DNA of 64,000 nt from Brachyhypopomus gauderio (GCF_052324685.1 NW_027507056.1:62001-126000), one strand, 5' to 3'. Shown: positions 1 through 12,300, counted from the first letter of the stretch. Made by a program: numbers and translations. Notes: generated by a model from the sequence alone, not told the origin.

Positions 1-445
1 TGCAATATCCATCTTAGATCAACTGAGATTTTGCATTTCTCTCTTTCCCACATGCAAGTTCTGAATTTCTTGGCACACATTACTGCTTTGCATCTACTAA
101 AAGCACTCCAGAGAAAGCTTCACTTCATACCTTCATGAGGTAGGTGTCGTTTGTACTTGTATTTTGGTGGTGTTTTTGTTTTTTTTTTTTGTTTGTGTGC
201 GTTTTTTGTCTACTCTTGGAACATCCTGTGATTGGTTAGGGTAGGATTAGAGTTTAATTACGTTGGCCTCAGATTCTGGTTAATTCCAGGCTTCTTGTGC
301 TAACCTTGTTGTTTGTTAGCTGTTGTTGGCAGTAATTAGTTGCTGCAAGTGCACTTGCCGCCATGCTCCAAGGAGTGAATTGGGGGCGGATACATTTTTT
401 CTCCAGCTTTGTTAGTTCTTCCTCAGCCTCGCTTCTTCTTTCCTA

Positions 446-518
446 GCCTCGTTAGCGCAGTAGGTAGCGCGTCAGTCTCATAATCTGAAGGTCGTGAGTT
501 CGACCCTCACACGGGGCA
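446..518 (+). tRNA. tRNA-Met-CAT: tRNA-Met (CAT), elongator, unit 1
   Basis: This is a 73 nt cloverleaf. The acceptor stem pairs GCCTCGT with ACGGGGC, and the discriminator is A. The D arm has GCGC/GCGC pairing, the anticodon CAT is at 479-481, and the T arm has GTTCGACCC, which doubles as the B box. The A box starts near TTAGCGCAG (452 on). The sequence matches the vertebrate elongator Met type rather than the initiator. TTTTT at 527-531 should end Pol III transcription. This copy represents the array consensus. Confidence 0.98.
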
Positions 519-1101
519 GCAGAAGCTTTTTGAAAAGATTGACGAGCCCCCAAAAGATGCTCAAACGCTCTTTCCTTATTCACTCGCATGCTGAGCACAC
601 CCCCTACCTGAAAATAGTATTGGCACATGACTCTTACAGGTCATCCCTAGTTGATTCAAGCTGTGCTTTTTCTTTTGTAAATTCGCGTGTACAGAGCAAG
701 TTGTGTTGCATCCAATTCAATTCTCTCCACTGACCGTTCAGTCAATACCTTGATGGCGTCTGTATTGACACCTCTACTGAGACATCAAGCTGCCTCTTTG
801 GAGCATGTTCGCTCCCAGATCAAACTGCAGTGTCGTGGAGCCAACACAGAATAATGGACCACGTCGGACACTTTTCACTTTTGATTCTTTTTGATTCACT
901 TTTGATGACACGCTTTTGAATACCTGATCACCTGGAATTGGTACCAGCTTGAAGTTAATAGTGAGTAGACTTATGGAGATTCATTTATTTGAATTTTCTT
1001 CTCAAGCCATTTGCAACTCAGAAGCAATGACACTTGTGCACTCATCATTGAGCTTGAGGAAGTCCAAGGAATTGATCTCTATGTTACTCTCGCTCCGCCG
1101 A
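519..1101. other. Met-Ser spacer of the array unit (no gene)
   Basis: This stands for the equivalent spacer in every unit. It holds the tRNA-Met T-run terminator at 527-531, and otherwise nothing I can recognise. A short duplicated motif (CTTTTGATTC-like) lies near 875-910. Open frames here (for example 494-733 and 949-1137) overlap tRNA sequence or spacer, have no recognisable protein similarity, and are conserved only because the whole unit is. Confidence 0.8.
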
Positions 1102-1183
1102 GCTGCGATGGCCGAGAGGTTAAGGCGTTGGACTTGAAATCCAATGGGGTTTCCCCGCGCAGGTTCGACTCCTGCTTGCAGCG
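1102..1183 (+). tRNA. tRNA-Ser-TGA: tRNA-Ser (TGA), unit 1
   Basis: This is an 82 nt type II tRNA with a long variable arm (GGGGTTTCCCC). The anticodon loop is CTTGAAA with anticodon TGA at 1135-1137, and the T loop is TTCGACT. The acceptor stem pairs GCTGCGA with TTGCAGC, including one G-U at the sixth pair, and the discriminator is G. It would decode UCA. This copy represents the array consensus. Confidence 0.98.
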
Positions 1184-1587
1184 TGAGTGTCTTGTTGGGC
1201 GTGTGGAAAGAGAGAGTGTGCTCTCTTCCTGCTAGCCAGTTTTAAATATGCTTCTCATGCCATTTGCAACTTTGTGCTGCCAAACTTTAGCAGTCCTAAC
1301 TGATCCTGAAATAGTCCCAGGAATTGAGTTACAAATGGCTGCTTCGTCGTTACAATGTGTTGGCATGGAAATGCAGTGGGGTCTCTTGCAGCTTAGAGGA
1401 TTAACTTGCCTCTCTAATGTGATTTGTGATGAGACCTTATGCCACCAGTGGGGAGAGCTTGCACTCACAGGTGCTTCATCCAAAGATCTTCATGCAACAT
1501 AGCGATGTCTTGTTTCAGGTAAAAGAAAAAGTGCCACATTCTTTCATGGCCGGTCACTGGTTGCTCCGCCTTGCGCTAAAAGAGGGT
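1184..1587. other. Ser-Asp convergent spacer of the array unit (no gene)
   Basis: This spacer lies between the convergent tRNA-Ser and tRNA-Asp. It holds TTTT at 1240-1243, the first T4 run after tRNA-Ser, about 57 bp away. On the other strand it holds the tRNA-Asp terminator (AAAA at 1578-1581 on the + strand) and a back-up run at 1521-1530. Overlapping frames on both strands (1232-1483 minus, 1248-1502 plus) show no family features and are not called. Confidence 0.8.
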
Positions 1588-1659
1588 CTCCCCGTCGGGG
1601 AATCGAACCCCGGTCTTCCGCGTGACAGGCGGAGATACTATCCACTATACTAACGAGGA
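1588..1659 (-). tRNA. tRNA-Asp-GTC: tRNA-Asp (GTC), unit 1
   Basis: This is a 72 nt minus-strand tRNA. The acceptor stem pairs TCCTCGT with ACGGGGA, and the discriminator is G. The anticodon loop is CTGTCAC with GTC at 1624-1626, and the T arm is CGGGG-TTCGATT-CCCCG. A minus-strand TTTT lies 7 nt downstream (1578-1581). This copy represents the array consensus. Confidence 0.98.
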
Positions 1660-2419
1660 CACGTGCTGTGTCTCGCAGTGATGCTGAGTCAGGTGACGTG
1701 CACTTGTCCCCTTGATTTTAAAGTACTCTGAATCATTGTGCCTGCAAGGAGGTGGTAAAAAGAACACATTGTGGTGATATTGACTCACTGTTGCCACTCC
1801 TCTTTTACCATCGTCAGTTTGTGGACTTATGATAGGAAAAACTCAAAGAATCTTGGTGACCTACAGGTTTGATTCATCTGCCTTCCTAGTTAAGTCATGC
1901 GAACCATTTCCTGCAAAATTGGCTTTAGCTACATTGGCAATTCATTTTGTCTTCGTATTCCAGTGCATTGTACTGAACTGCAATATCCATCTTAGATCAA
2001 CTGAGATTTTGCATTTCTCTCTTTCCCACATGCAAGTTCTGAATTTCTTGGCACACATTACTGCTTTGCATCTACTAAAAGCACTCCAGAGAAAGCTTCA
2101 CTTCATACCTTCATGAGGTAGGTGTCGTTTGTACTTGTATTTTGGTGGTATTTTTGTTTTTTTTTTGTTTGTGTGCGTTGTTTGCCTACTCTTGGAACAT
2201 CCTGTGATTGGTTAGGGTAGGATTAGTTTAATTACGTTGGCCTCAGATTCTGGTTAATTCCAGGCTTCTTGTGCTAAGCTTGTTGTTTGTTAGCTGTTGT
2301 TGGCAGTAATTAGTTGCTGCAGGTGCACTTGCCGCCATGCTCCAAGGAGTGAATTGGGGGCGGATACATTTTTTCTCCAGCTTTGTTAGTTCTTCCTCAG
2401 CCTCGCTTCTTCTTTCCTA
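1660..2419. other. Asp-Met divergent spacer of the array unit (no gene)
   Basis: This region lies between the divergently transcribed tRNA-Asp and the next tRNA-Met. A long T run near 2155-2166 varies in length from unit to unit. An inverted CCAAT box (GATTGG near 2206-2212) is kept in all full-length units. An open frame of 95 codons (1829-2116) recurs in each unit but has no recognisable domain, and I do not call it a gene. Confidence 0.75.
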
Positions 2420-2492
2420 GCCTCGTTAGCGCAGTAGGTAGCGCGTCAGTCTCATCATCTGAAGGTCGTGAGTTCGACCCTCACACGGGGCA
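2420..2492 (+). tRNA. tRNA-Met-CAT: tRNA-Met (CAT), unit 2, position 37 variant
   Basis: Same as unit 1 except A to C at 2456, the base 3' of the anticodon (position 37). Elongator tRNA-Met normally carries a modified A there, so decoding by this copy may be altered. Confidence 0.93.
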
Positions 2493-3075
2493 GCAGAAGC
2501 TTTTTGAAAAGATTGACGAGCCCCCAAAAGATGCTCAAACGCTCTTTCCTTATTCACTCGCATGCTGAGCACACCCCCTACCTGAAAATAGTATTGGCAC
2601 ATGACTCTTACAGGTCATCCCTAGTTGATTCAAGCTGTGCTTTTTCTTTTGTAAATTCGCGTGTACACAGCAAGTTGTGTTGCATCCAATTCAATTCTCT
2701 CCACTGACCGTTCAGTCAATACCTTGATGGCGTCTGTATTGACACCTCTACTGAGACATCAAGCTGCCTCTTTGGAGCATGTTCGCTCCCAGATCAAACT
2801 GCAGTGTCGTGGTGCCAACACAGAATAATGGACCACGTCGGACACTTTTCACTTTTGATTCTTTTTGATTCACTTTTGATGACACGCTTTTGAATACCTG
2901 ATCACCTGGAATTGGTACCAGCTTGAAGTTAATAGTGAGTAGACTTATGGAGATTCATTTATTTGAATTTTCTTCTCAAGCCATTTGCAACTCAGAAGCA
3001 ATGACACTTGTGCACTCATCATTGAGCTTGAGGAAGTCCAAGGAATTGATCTCTATGTTACTCTCGCTCCGCCGA

Positions 3076-3157
3076 GCTGCGATGGCCGAGAGGTTAAGGC
3101 GTTGGACTTGAAATCCAATGGGGTTTCCCCGCGCAGGTTCGACTCCTGCTTGCAGCG
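3076..3157 (+). tRNA. tRNA-Ser-TGA: tRNA-Ser (TGA), unit 2
   Basis: Consensus copy. Confidence 0.97.
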
Positions 3158-3561
3158 TGAGTGTCTTGTTGGGCGTGTGGAAAGAGAGAGTGTGCTCTCT
3201 TCCTGCTAGCCAGTTTTAAATATGCTTCTCATGCCATTTGCAACTTTGTGCTGCCAAACTTTAGCAGTCCTAACTGATCCTGAAATAGTCCCAGGAATTG
3301 AGTTACAAATGGCTGCTTCGTCGTTACAATGTGTTGGCATGGAAATGCAGTGGGGTCTCTTGCAGCGTAGAGGATTAACTTGCCTCTCTAATGTGATTTG
3401 TGATGAGACCTTATGCCACCAGTGGGGAGAGCTCGCACTCACAGGTGCTTCATCCAAAGATCTTCATGCAACATAGCGATGTCTTGTTTCAGGTAAAAGA
3501 AAAAGTGCCACATTCTTTCATGGCCGGTCACTGGTTGCTCCGCCTTGCGCTAAAAGAGGGT

Positions 3562-3633
3562 CTCCCCGTCTGGGAATCGAACCCCGGTCTTCCGCGTGAC
3601 AGGCGGAGATACTATCCACTATACTAACGAGGA
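3562..3633 (-). tRNA. tRNA-Asp-GTC: tRNA-Asp (GTC), unit 2, T-stem variant
   Basis: + strand G to T at 3571 changes base 64 in the T stem and breaks one pair. Shared with units 3 and 6. Confidence 0.93.
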
Positions 3634-4395
3634 CACGTGCTGTGTCTCGCAGTGATGCTGAGTCAGGTGACGTGCACTTGTCCCCTTGATTTTAAAGTAC
3701 TCTGAATCATTGTGCCTGCAAGGAGGTGGTAAAAAGAACACATTGTGGTGATATTGACTCACTGTTGCCACTCCTCTTTTACCATCGTCAGTTTGTGGAC
3801 TTATGATAGGAAAAACTCAAAGAATCTTGGTGACCTACAGGTTTGATTCATCTGCCTTCCTAGTTAAGTCATGCAAACCATTTGCTGCAAAATTGGCTTT
3901 AGCTACATTGGCAATTCATTTTGTCTTTGTATTCCAGTGCATTGTACCGAACTGCAATATCCATCTTAGATCAACTGAGATTTTGCATTTCTCTCTTTCC
4001 CACATGCAAGTTCTGAATTTCTTGGCACACATTACTGCTTTACATCTACTAAAAGCACTCCAGAGAAAGCTTCACTTCATACCTTCATGAGGTAGCTGTC
4101 GTTTGTACTTGTATTTTGGTGGTATTTTTGTTTTTTTTTTGTTTGTGTGCGTTGTTTGTCTACTCTTGGAACATCCTGTGATTGGTTAGGGTAGGATTAG
4201 AGTTTAATTATGTTGGCCTCAGATTCTGGTTAATTCCAGGCTTCTTGTGCTAACCTTGTTGTTTGTTAGCTGTTGTTGGCAGTAATTAGTTGCTGCAGGT
4301 GCACTTGCCGCCATGCTCCAAGGAGTGAATTGGGGGCGGATACATTTTTTCTCCAGCTTTGTTAGTTCTTCCTCAGCCTCGCTTCTTCTTTCCTA

Positions 4396-4468
4396 GCCTC
4401 GTTAGCGCAGTAGGTAGCGCGTCAGTCTCATAATCTGAAGGTCGTGAGTTCGACCCTCACACGGGGTA
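4396..4468 (+). tRNA. tRNA-Met-CAT: tRNA-Met (CAT), unit 3, position 72 variant
   Basis: C to T at 4467 turns the first acceptor pair from G-C into G-U. Otherwise consensus. Confidence 0.94.
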
Positions 4469-5051
4469 GCAGAAGCTTTTTGAAAAGATTGACGAGCCCC
4501 CAAAAGATGCTCAAACGCTCTTTCCTTATTCACTCGCATGCTGAGCACACCCCCTACCTGAAAATAGTATTGGCACATGACTCTTACAGGTCATCCCTAG
4601 TTGATTCAAGCTGTGCTTTTTCTTTTGTAAATTCGCGTGTACACAGCAAGTTGTGTTGCATCCAATTCAATTCTCTCCACTGACCGTTCAGTCAATACCT
4701 TGATGGCGTCTGTATTGACACCTCTACTGAGACATCAAGCTGCCTCTTTGGAGCATGTTCGCTCCCAGATCAAACTGCAGTGTCGTGGTGCCAACACAGA
4801 ATAATGGACCACGTCGGACACTTTTCACTTTTGATTCTTTTTGATTCACTTTTGATGACACGCTTTTGAATACCTGATCACCTGGAATTGGTACCAGCTT
4901 GAAGTTAATAGTGAGTAGACTTATGGAGATTCATTTATTTGAATTTTCTTCTCAAGCCATTTGCAACTCAGAAGCAATGACACTTGTGCACTCATCATTG
5001 AGCTTGAGGAAGTCCAAGGAATTGATCTCTATGTTACTCTCGCTCCGCCGA

Positions 5052-5133
5052 GCTGCGATGGCCGAGAGGTTAAGGCGTTGGACTTGAAATCCAATGGGGT
5101 TTCCCCGCGCAGGTTCGACTCCTGCTTGCAGCG
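5052..5133 (+). tRNA. tRNA-Ser-TGA: tRNA-Ser (TGA), unit 3
   Basis: Consensus copy. Confidence 0.97.
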
Positions 5134-5537
5134 TGAGTGGCTTGTTGGGCGTGTGGAAAGAGAGAGTGTGCTCTCTTCCTGCTAGCCAGTTTTAAATATG
5201 CTTCTCATGCCATTTGCAACTTTGTGCTGCCAAACTTTAGCAGTCCTAACTGATCCTGAAATAGTCCCAGGAATTGAGTTACAAATGGCTGCTTCGTCGT
5301 TACAATGTGTTGGCATGGAAATGCAGTGGGGTCTCTTGCAGCGTAGAGGATTAACTTGCCTCTCTAATGTGATTTGTGATGAGACCTTATGCCACCAGTG
5401 GGGAGAGCTCGCACTCACAGGTGCTTCATCCAAAGATCTTCATGCAACATAGCGATGTCTTGTTTCAGGTAAAAGAAAAAGTGCCACATTCTTTCATGGC
5501 CGGTCACTGGTTGCTCCGCCTTGCGCTAAAAGAGGGT

Positions 5538-5609
5538 CTCCCCGTCTGGGAATCGAACCCCGGTCTTCCGCGTGACAGGCGGAGATACTATCCACTATAC
5601 TAACGAGGA
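5538..5609 (-). tRNA. tRNA-Asp-GTC: tRNA-Asp (GTC), unit 3, T-stem variant
   Basis: Carries the base 64 T-stem change (5547) also seen in units 2 and 6. Confidence 0.93.
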
Positions 5610-6371
5610 CACGTGCTGTGTCTCGCAGTGATGCTGAGTCAGGTGACGTGCACTTGTCCCCTTGATTTTAAAGTACTCTGAATCATTGTGCCTGCAAGGA
5701 GGTGGTAAAAAGAACACATTGTGGTGATATTGACTCACTGTTGCCACTCCTCTTTTACCATCGTCAGTTTGTGGACTTATGATAGGAAAAACTCAAAGAA
5801 TCTTGGTGACCTACAGGTTTGATTCATCTGCCTTCCTAGTTAAGTCATGCAAACCATTTGCTGCAAAATTGGCTTTAGCTACATTGGCAATTCATTTTGT
5901 CTTTGTATTCCAGTGCATTGTACCGAACTGCAATATCCATCTTAGATCAACTGAGATTTTGCATTTCTCTCTTTCCCACATGCAAGTTCTGAATTTCTTG
6001 GCACACATTACTGCTTTACATCTACTAAAAGCACTCCAGAGAAAGCTTCACTTCATACCTTCATGAGGTAGCTGTCGTTTGTACTTGTATTTTGGTGGTA
6101 TTTTTGTTTTTTTTTTGTTTGTGTGCGTTGTTTGTCTACTCTTGGAACATCCTGTGATTGGTTAGGGTAGGATTAGAGTTTAATTATGTTGGCCTCAGAT
6201 TCTGGTTAATTCCAGGCTTCTTGTGCTAACCTTGTTGTTTGTTAGCTGTTGTTGGCAGTAATTAGTTGCTGCAGGTGCACTTGCCGCCATGCTCCAAGGA
6301 GTGAATTGGGGGCGGATACATTTTTTCTCCAGCTTTGTTAGTTCTTCCTCAGCCTCGCTTCTTCTTTCCTA

Positions 6372-6444
6372 GCCTCGTTAGCGCAGTAGGTAGCGCGTCA
6401 GTCTCATAATCTGAAGGTCGTGAGTTCGACCCTCACACGGGGTA
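6372..6444 (+). tRNA. tRNA-Met-CAT: tRNA-Met (CAT), unit 4, position 72 variant
   Basis: C to T at 6443 gives a G-U first acceptor pair, as in unit 3. Confidence 0.94.
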
Positions 6445-7027
6445 GCAGAAGCTTTTTGAAAAGATTGACGAGCCCCCAAAAGATGCTCAAACGCTCTTTC
6501 CTTATTCACTCGCATGCTGAGCACACCCCCTACCTGAAAATAGTATTGGCACATGACTCTTACAGGTCATCCCTAGTTGATTCAAGCTGTGCTTTTTCTT
6601 TTGTAAATTCGCGTGTACACAGCAAGTTGTGTTGCATCCAATTCAATTCTCTCCACTGACCGTTCAGTCAATACCTTGATGGCGTCTGTATTGACACCTC
6701 TACTGAGACATCAAGCTGCCTCTTTGGAGCATGTTCGCTCCCAGATCAAACTGCAGTGTCGTGGTGCCAACACAGAATAATGGACCACGTCGGACACTTT
6801 TCACTTTTGATTCTTTTTGATTCACTTTTGATGACACGCTTTTGAATACCTGATCACCTGGAATTGGTACCAGCTTGAAGTTAATAGTGAGTAGACTTAT
6901 GGAGATTCATTTATTTGAATTTTCTTCTCAAGCCATTTGCAACTCAGAAGCAATGACACTTGTGCACTCATCATTGAGCTTGAGGAAGTCCAAGGAATTG
7001 ATCTCTATGTTACTCTCGCTCCGCCGA

Positions 7028-7109
7028 GCTGCGATGGCCGAGAGGTTAAGGCGTTGGACTTGAAATCCAATGGGGTTTCCCCGCGCAGGTTCGACTCCTG
7101 CTTGCAGCG
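7028..7109 (+). tRNA. tRNA-Ser-TGA: tRNA-Ser (TGA), unit 4
   Basis: Consensus copy. Confidence 0.97.
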
Positions 7110-7513
7110 TGAGTGTCTTGTTGGGCGTGTGGAAAGAGAGAGTGTGCTCTCTTCCTGCTAGCCAGTTTTAAATATGCTTCTCATGCCATTTGCAACTTTG
7201 TGCTGCCAAACTTTAGCAGTCCTAACTGATCCTGAAATAGTCCCAGGAATTGAGTTACAAATGGCTGCTTCGTCGTTACAATGTGTTGGCATGGAAATGC
7301 AGTGGGGTCTCTTGCAGCGTAGAGGATTAACTTGCCTCTCTAATGTGATTTGTGATGAGACCTTATGCCACCAGTGGGGAGAGCTCGCACTCACAGGTGC
7401 TTCATCCAAAGATCTTCATGCAACATAGCGATGTCTTGTTTCAGGTAAAAGAAAAAGTGCCACATTCTTTCATGGCCGGTCACTGGTTGCTCCGCCTTGC
7501 GCTAAAAGAGGGT

Positions 7514-7585
7514 CTCCCCGTCGGGGAATCGAACCCCGGTCTTCCGCGTGACAGGCGGAGATACTATCCACTATACTAACGAGGA
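7514..7585 (-). tRNA. tRNA-Asp-GTC: tRNA-Asp (GTC), unit 4
   Basis: Consensus copy. Confidence 0.97.
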
Positions 7586-8348
7586 CACGTGCTGTGTCTC
7601 GCAGTGATGCTGAGTCAGGTGACGTGCACTTGTCCCCTTGATTTTAAAGTACTCTGAATCATTGTGCCTGCAAGGAGGTGGTAAAAAGAACACATTGTGG
7701 TGATATTGACTCACTGTTGCCACTCCTCTTTTACCATCGTCAGTTTGTGGACTTATGATAGGAAAAACTCAAAGAATCTTGGTGACCTACAGGTTTGATT
7801 CATCTGCCTTCCTAGTTAAGTCATGCAAACCATTTGCTGCAAAATTGGCTTTAGCTACATTGGCAATTCATTTTGTCTTTGTATTCCAGTGCATTGTACC
7901 GAACTGCAATATCCATCTTAGATCAACTGAGATTTTGCATTTCTCTCTTTCCCACATGCAAGTTCTGAATTTCTTGGCACACATTACTGCTTTGCATCTA
8001 CTAAAAGCACTCCAGAGAAAGCTTCACTTCATACCTTCATGAGGTAGGTGTCGTTTGTACTTGTATTTTGGTGGTATTTTTGTTTTTTTTTTTGTTTGTG
8101 TGCGTTGTTTGTCTACTCTTGGAACATCCTGTGATTGGTTAGGGTAGGATTAGAGTTTAATTACGTTGGCCTCAGATTCTGGTTAATTCCAGGCTTCTTG
8201 TGCTAACCTTGTTGTTTGTTAGCTGTTGTTGGCAGTAATTAGTTGCTGCAGGTGCACTTGCCGCCATGCTCCAAGGAGTGAATTGGGGGCGGATACATTT
8301 TTTCTCCAGCTTTGTTAGTTCTTCCTCAGCCTCGCTTCTTCTTTCCTA

Positions 8349-8421
8349 GCCTCGTTAGCGCAGTAGGTAGCGCGTCAGTCTCATAATCTGAAGGTCGTGA
8401 GTTCGACCCTCACACGGGGCA
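8349..8421 (+). tRNA. tRNA-Met-CAT: tRNA-Met (CAT), unit 5
   Basis: Consensus copy. Confidence 0.97.
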
Positions 8422-9004
8422 GCAGAAGCTTTTTGAAAAGATTGACGAGCCCCCAAAAGATGCTCAAACGCTCTTTCCTTATTCACTCGCATGCTGAGCA
8501 CACCCCCTACCTGAAAATAGTATTGGCACATGACTCTTACAGGTCATCCCTAGTTGATTCAAGCTGTGCTTTTTCTTTTGTAAATTCGCGTGTACACAGC
8601 AAGTTGTGTTGCATCCAATTCAATTCTCTCCACTGACCGTTCAGTCAATATCTTGATGGCGTCTGTATTGACACCTCTACTGAGACATCAAGCTGCCTCT
8701 TTGGAGCATGTTCGCTCCCAGATCAAACTGCAGTGTCGTGGTGCCAACACAGAATAATGGACCACGTCGGACACTTTTCACTTTTGATTCTTTTTGATTC
8801 ACTTTTGATGACACGCTTTTGAATACCTGATCACCTGGAATTGGTACCAGCTTGAAGTTAATAGTGAGTAGACTTATGGAGATTCATTTATTTGAATTTT
8901 CTTCTCAAGCCATTTGCAACTCAGAAGCAATGACACTTGTGCACTCATCATTGAGCTTGAGGAAGTCCAAGGAATTGATCTCTATGTTACTCTCGCTCCG
9001 CCGA

Positions 9005-9086
9005 GCTGCGATGGCCGAGAGGTTAAGGCGTTGGACTTGAAATCCAATGGGGTTTCCCCGCGCAGGTTCGACTCCTGCTTGCAGCG
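9005..9086 (+). tRNA. tRNA-Ser-TGA: tRNA-Ser (TGA), unit 5
   Basis: Consensus copy. Confidence 0.97.
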
Positions 9087-9490
9087 TGAGTGTCTTGTTG
9101 GGCGTGTGGAAAGAGAGAGTGTGCTCTCTTCCTGCTAGCCAGTTTTAAATATGCTTCTCATGCCATTTGCAACTTTGTGCTGCCAAACTTTAGCAGTCCT
9201 AACTGATCCTGAAATAGTCCCAGGAATTGAGTTACAAATGGCTGCTTCGTCGTTACAATGTGTTGGCATGGAAATGCAGTGGGGTCTCTTGCAGCGTAGA
9301 GGATTAACTTGCCTCTCTAATGTGATTTGTGATGAGACCTTATGCCACCAGTGGGGAGAGCTCGCACTCACAGGTGCTTCATCCAAAGATCTTCATGCAA
9401 CATAGCGATGTCTTGTTTCAGGTAAAAGAAAAAGTGCCACATTCTTTCATGGCCGGTCACTGGTTGCTCCGCCTTGCGCTAAAAGAGGGT

Positions 9491-9562
9491 CTCCCCGTCG
9501 GGGAATCGAACCCCGGTCTTCCGCGTGACAGGCGGAGATACTATCCACTATACTAACGAGGA
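9491..9562 (-). tRNA. tRNA-Asp-GTC: tRNA-Asp (GTC), unit 5
   Basis: Consensus copy. Confidence 0.97.
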
Positions 9563-10324
9563 CACGTGCTGTGTCTCGCAGTGATGCTGAGTCAGGTGAC
9601 GTGCACTTGTCCCCTTGATTTTAAAGTACTCTGAATCATTGTGCCTGCAAGGAGGTGGTAAAAAGAACACATTGTGGTGATATTGACTCACTGTTGCCAC
9701 TCCTCTTTTACCATCGTCAGTTTGTGGACTTATGATAGGAAAAACTCAAAGAATCTTGGTGACCTACAGGTTTGATTCATCTGCCTTCCTAGTTAAGTCA
9801 TGCGAACCATTTGCTGCAAAATTGGCTTTAGCTACATTGGCAATTCATTTTGTCTTTGTATTCCAGTGCATTGTACCGAACTGCAATATCCATCTTAGAT
9901 CAACTGAGATTTTGCATTTCTCTCTTTCCCACATGCAAGTTCTGAATTTCTTGGCACACATTACTGCTTTACATCTACTAAAAGCACTCCAGAGAAAGCT
10001 TCACTTCATACCTTCATGAGGTAGCTGTCGTTTGTACTTGTATTTTGGTGGTATTTTTGTTTTTTTTTTGTTTGTGTGCGTTGTTTGTCTACTCTTGGAA
10101 CATCCTGTGATTGGTTAGGGTAGGATTAGAGTTTAATTACGTTGGCCTCAGATTCTGGTTAATTCCAGGCTTCTTGTGCTAACCTTGTTGTTTGTTAGCT
10201 GTTGTTGGCAGTAATTAGTTGCTGCAGGTGCACTTGCCGCCATGCTCCAAGGAGTGAATTGGGGGCGGATACATTTTTTCTCCAGCTTTGTTAGTTCTTC
10301 CTCAGCCTCGCTTCTTCTTTCCTA

Positions 10325-10397
10325 GCCTCGTTAGCGCAGTAGGTAGCGCGTCAGTCTCATAATCTGAAGGTCGTGAGTTCGACCCTCACACGGGGTA
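10325..10397 (+). tRNA. tRNA-Met-CAT: tRNA-Met (CAT), unit 6, position 72 variant
   Basis: C to T at 10396 gives a G-U first acceptor pair. Confidence 0.94.
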
Positions 10398-10980
10398 GCA
10401 GAAGCTTTTTGAAAAGATTGACGAGCCCCCAAAAGATGCTCAAACGCTCTTTCCTTATTCACTCGCATGCTGAGCACACCCCCTACCTGAAAATAGTATT
10501 GGCACATGACTCTTACAGGTCATCCCTAGTTGATTCAAGCTGTGCTTTTTCTTTTGTAAATTCGCGTGTACACAGCAAGTTGTGTTGCATCCAATTCAAT
10601 TCTCTCCACTGACCGTTCAGTCAATACCTTGATGGCGTCTGTATTGACACCTCTACTGAGACATCAAGCTGCCTCTTTGGAGCATGTTCGCTCCCAGATC
10701 AAACTGCAGTGTCGTGGTGCCAACACAGAATAATGGACCACGTCGGACACTTTTCACTTTTGATTCTTTTTGATTCACTTTTGATGACACGCTTTTGAAT
10801 ACCTGATCACCTGGAATTGGTACCAGCTTGAAGTTAATAGTGAGTAGACTTATGGAGATTCATTTATTTGAATTTTCTTCTCAAGCCATTTGCAACTCAG
10901 AAGCAATGACACTTGTGCACTCATCATTGAGCTTGAGGAAGTCCAAGGAATTGATCTCTATGTTACTCTCGCTCCGCCGA

Positions 10981-11062
10981 GCTGCGATGGCCGAGAGGTT
11001 AAGGCGTTGGACTTGAAATCCAATGGGGTTTCCCCGCGCAGGTTCGACTCCTGCTTGCAGCG
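10981..11062 (+). tRNA. tRNA-Ser-TGA: tRNA-Ser (TGA), unit 6
   Basis: Consensus copy. Confidence 0.97.
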
Positions 11063-11466
11063 TGAGTGTCTTGTTGGGCGTGTGGAAAGAGAGAGTGTGC
11101 TCTCTTCCTGCTAGCCAGTTTTAAATATGCTTCTCATGCCATTTGCAACTTTGTGCTGCCAAACTTTAGCAGTCCTAACTGATCCTGAAATAGTCCCAGG
11201 AATTGAGTTACAAATGGCTGCTTCGTCGTTACAATGTGTTGGCATGGAAATGCAGTGGGGTCTCTTGCAGCGTAGAGGATTAACTTGCCTCTCTAATGTG
11301 ATTTGTGATGAGACCTTATGCCACCAGTGGGGAGAGCTCGCACTCACAGGTGCTTCATCCAAAGATCTTCATGCAACATAGCGATGTCTTGTTTCAGGTA
11401 AAAGAAAAAGTGCCACATTCTTTCATGGCCGGTCACTGGTTGCTCCGCCTTGCGCTAAAAGAGGGT

Positions 11467-11538
11467 CTCCCCGTCTGGGAATCGAACCCCGGTCTTCCGC
11501 GTGACAGGCGGAGATACTATCCACTATACTAACGAGGA
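11467..11538 (-). tRNA. tRNA-Asp-GTC: tRNA-Asp (GTC), unit 6, T-stem variant
   Basis: Base 64 T-stem change at 11476, as in units 2 and 3. Confidence 0.93.
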
Positions 11539-12300
11539 CACGTGCTGTGTCTCGCAGTGATGCTGAGTCAGGTGACGTGCACTTGTCCCCTTGATTTTAA
11601 AGTACTCTGAATCATTGTGCCTGCAAGGAGGTGGTAAAAAGAACACATTGTGGTGATATTGACTCACTGTTGCCACTCCTATTTTACCATCGTCAGTTTG
11701 TGGACTTATGATAGGAAAAACTCAAAGAATCTTGGTGACCTACAGGTTTGATTCATCTGCCTTCCTAGTTAAGTCATGCGAACCATTTGCTGCAAAATTG
11801 GCTTTAGCTACATTGGCAATTCATTTTGTCTTCGTATTCCAGTGCATTGTACCGAACTGCAATATCCATCTTAGATCAACTGAGATTTTGCATTTCTCTC
11901 TTTCCCACATGCAAGTTCTGAATTTCTTGGCACACATTACTGCTTTGCATCTACTAAAAGCACTCCAGAGAAAGCTTCACTTCATACCTTCATGAGGTAG
12001 GTGTCGTTTGTACTTGTATTTTGGTGGTATTTTTGTTTTTTTTTTGTTTGTGTGCGTTGTTTGTCTACTCTTGGAACATCCTGTGATTGGTTAGGGTAGG
12101 ATTAGAGTTTAATTACGTTGGCCTCAGATTCTGGTTAATTCCAGGCTTCTTGTGCTAACCTTGTTGTTTGTTAGCTGTTGTTGGCAGTAATTAGTTGCTG
12201 CAGGTGCACTTGCCGCCATGCTCCAAGGAGTGAATTGGGGGCGGATACATTTTTTCTCCAGCTTTGTTAGTTCTTCCTCAGCCTCGCTTCTTCTTTCCTA

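Noticed and set aside
494-2116. Recurring open frames of 60-95 codons in every array unit (for example 494-733, 1232-1483, 1829-2116)
   Set aside because: They overlap tRNA genes or spacers, occur on both strands at the same place, show no domain or start context, and are conserved only because the whole unit is.
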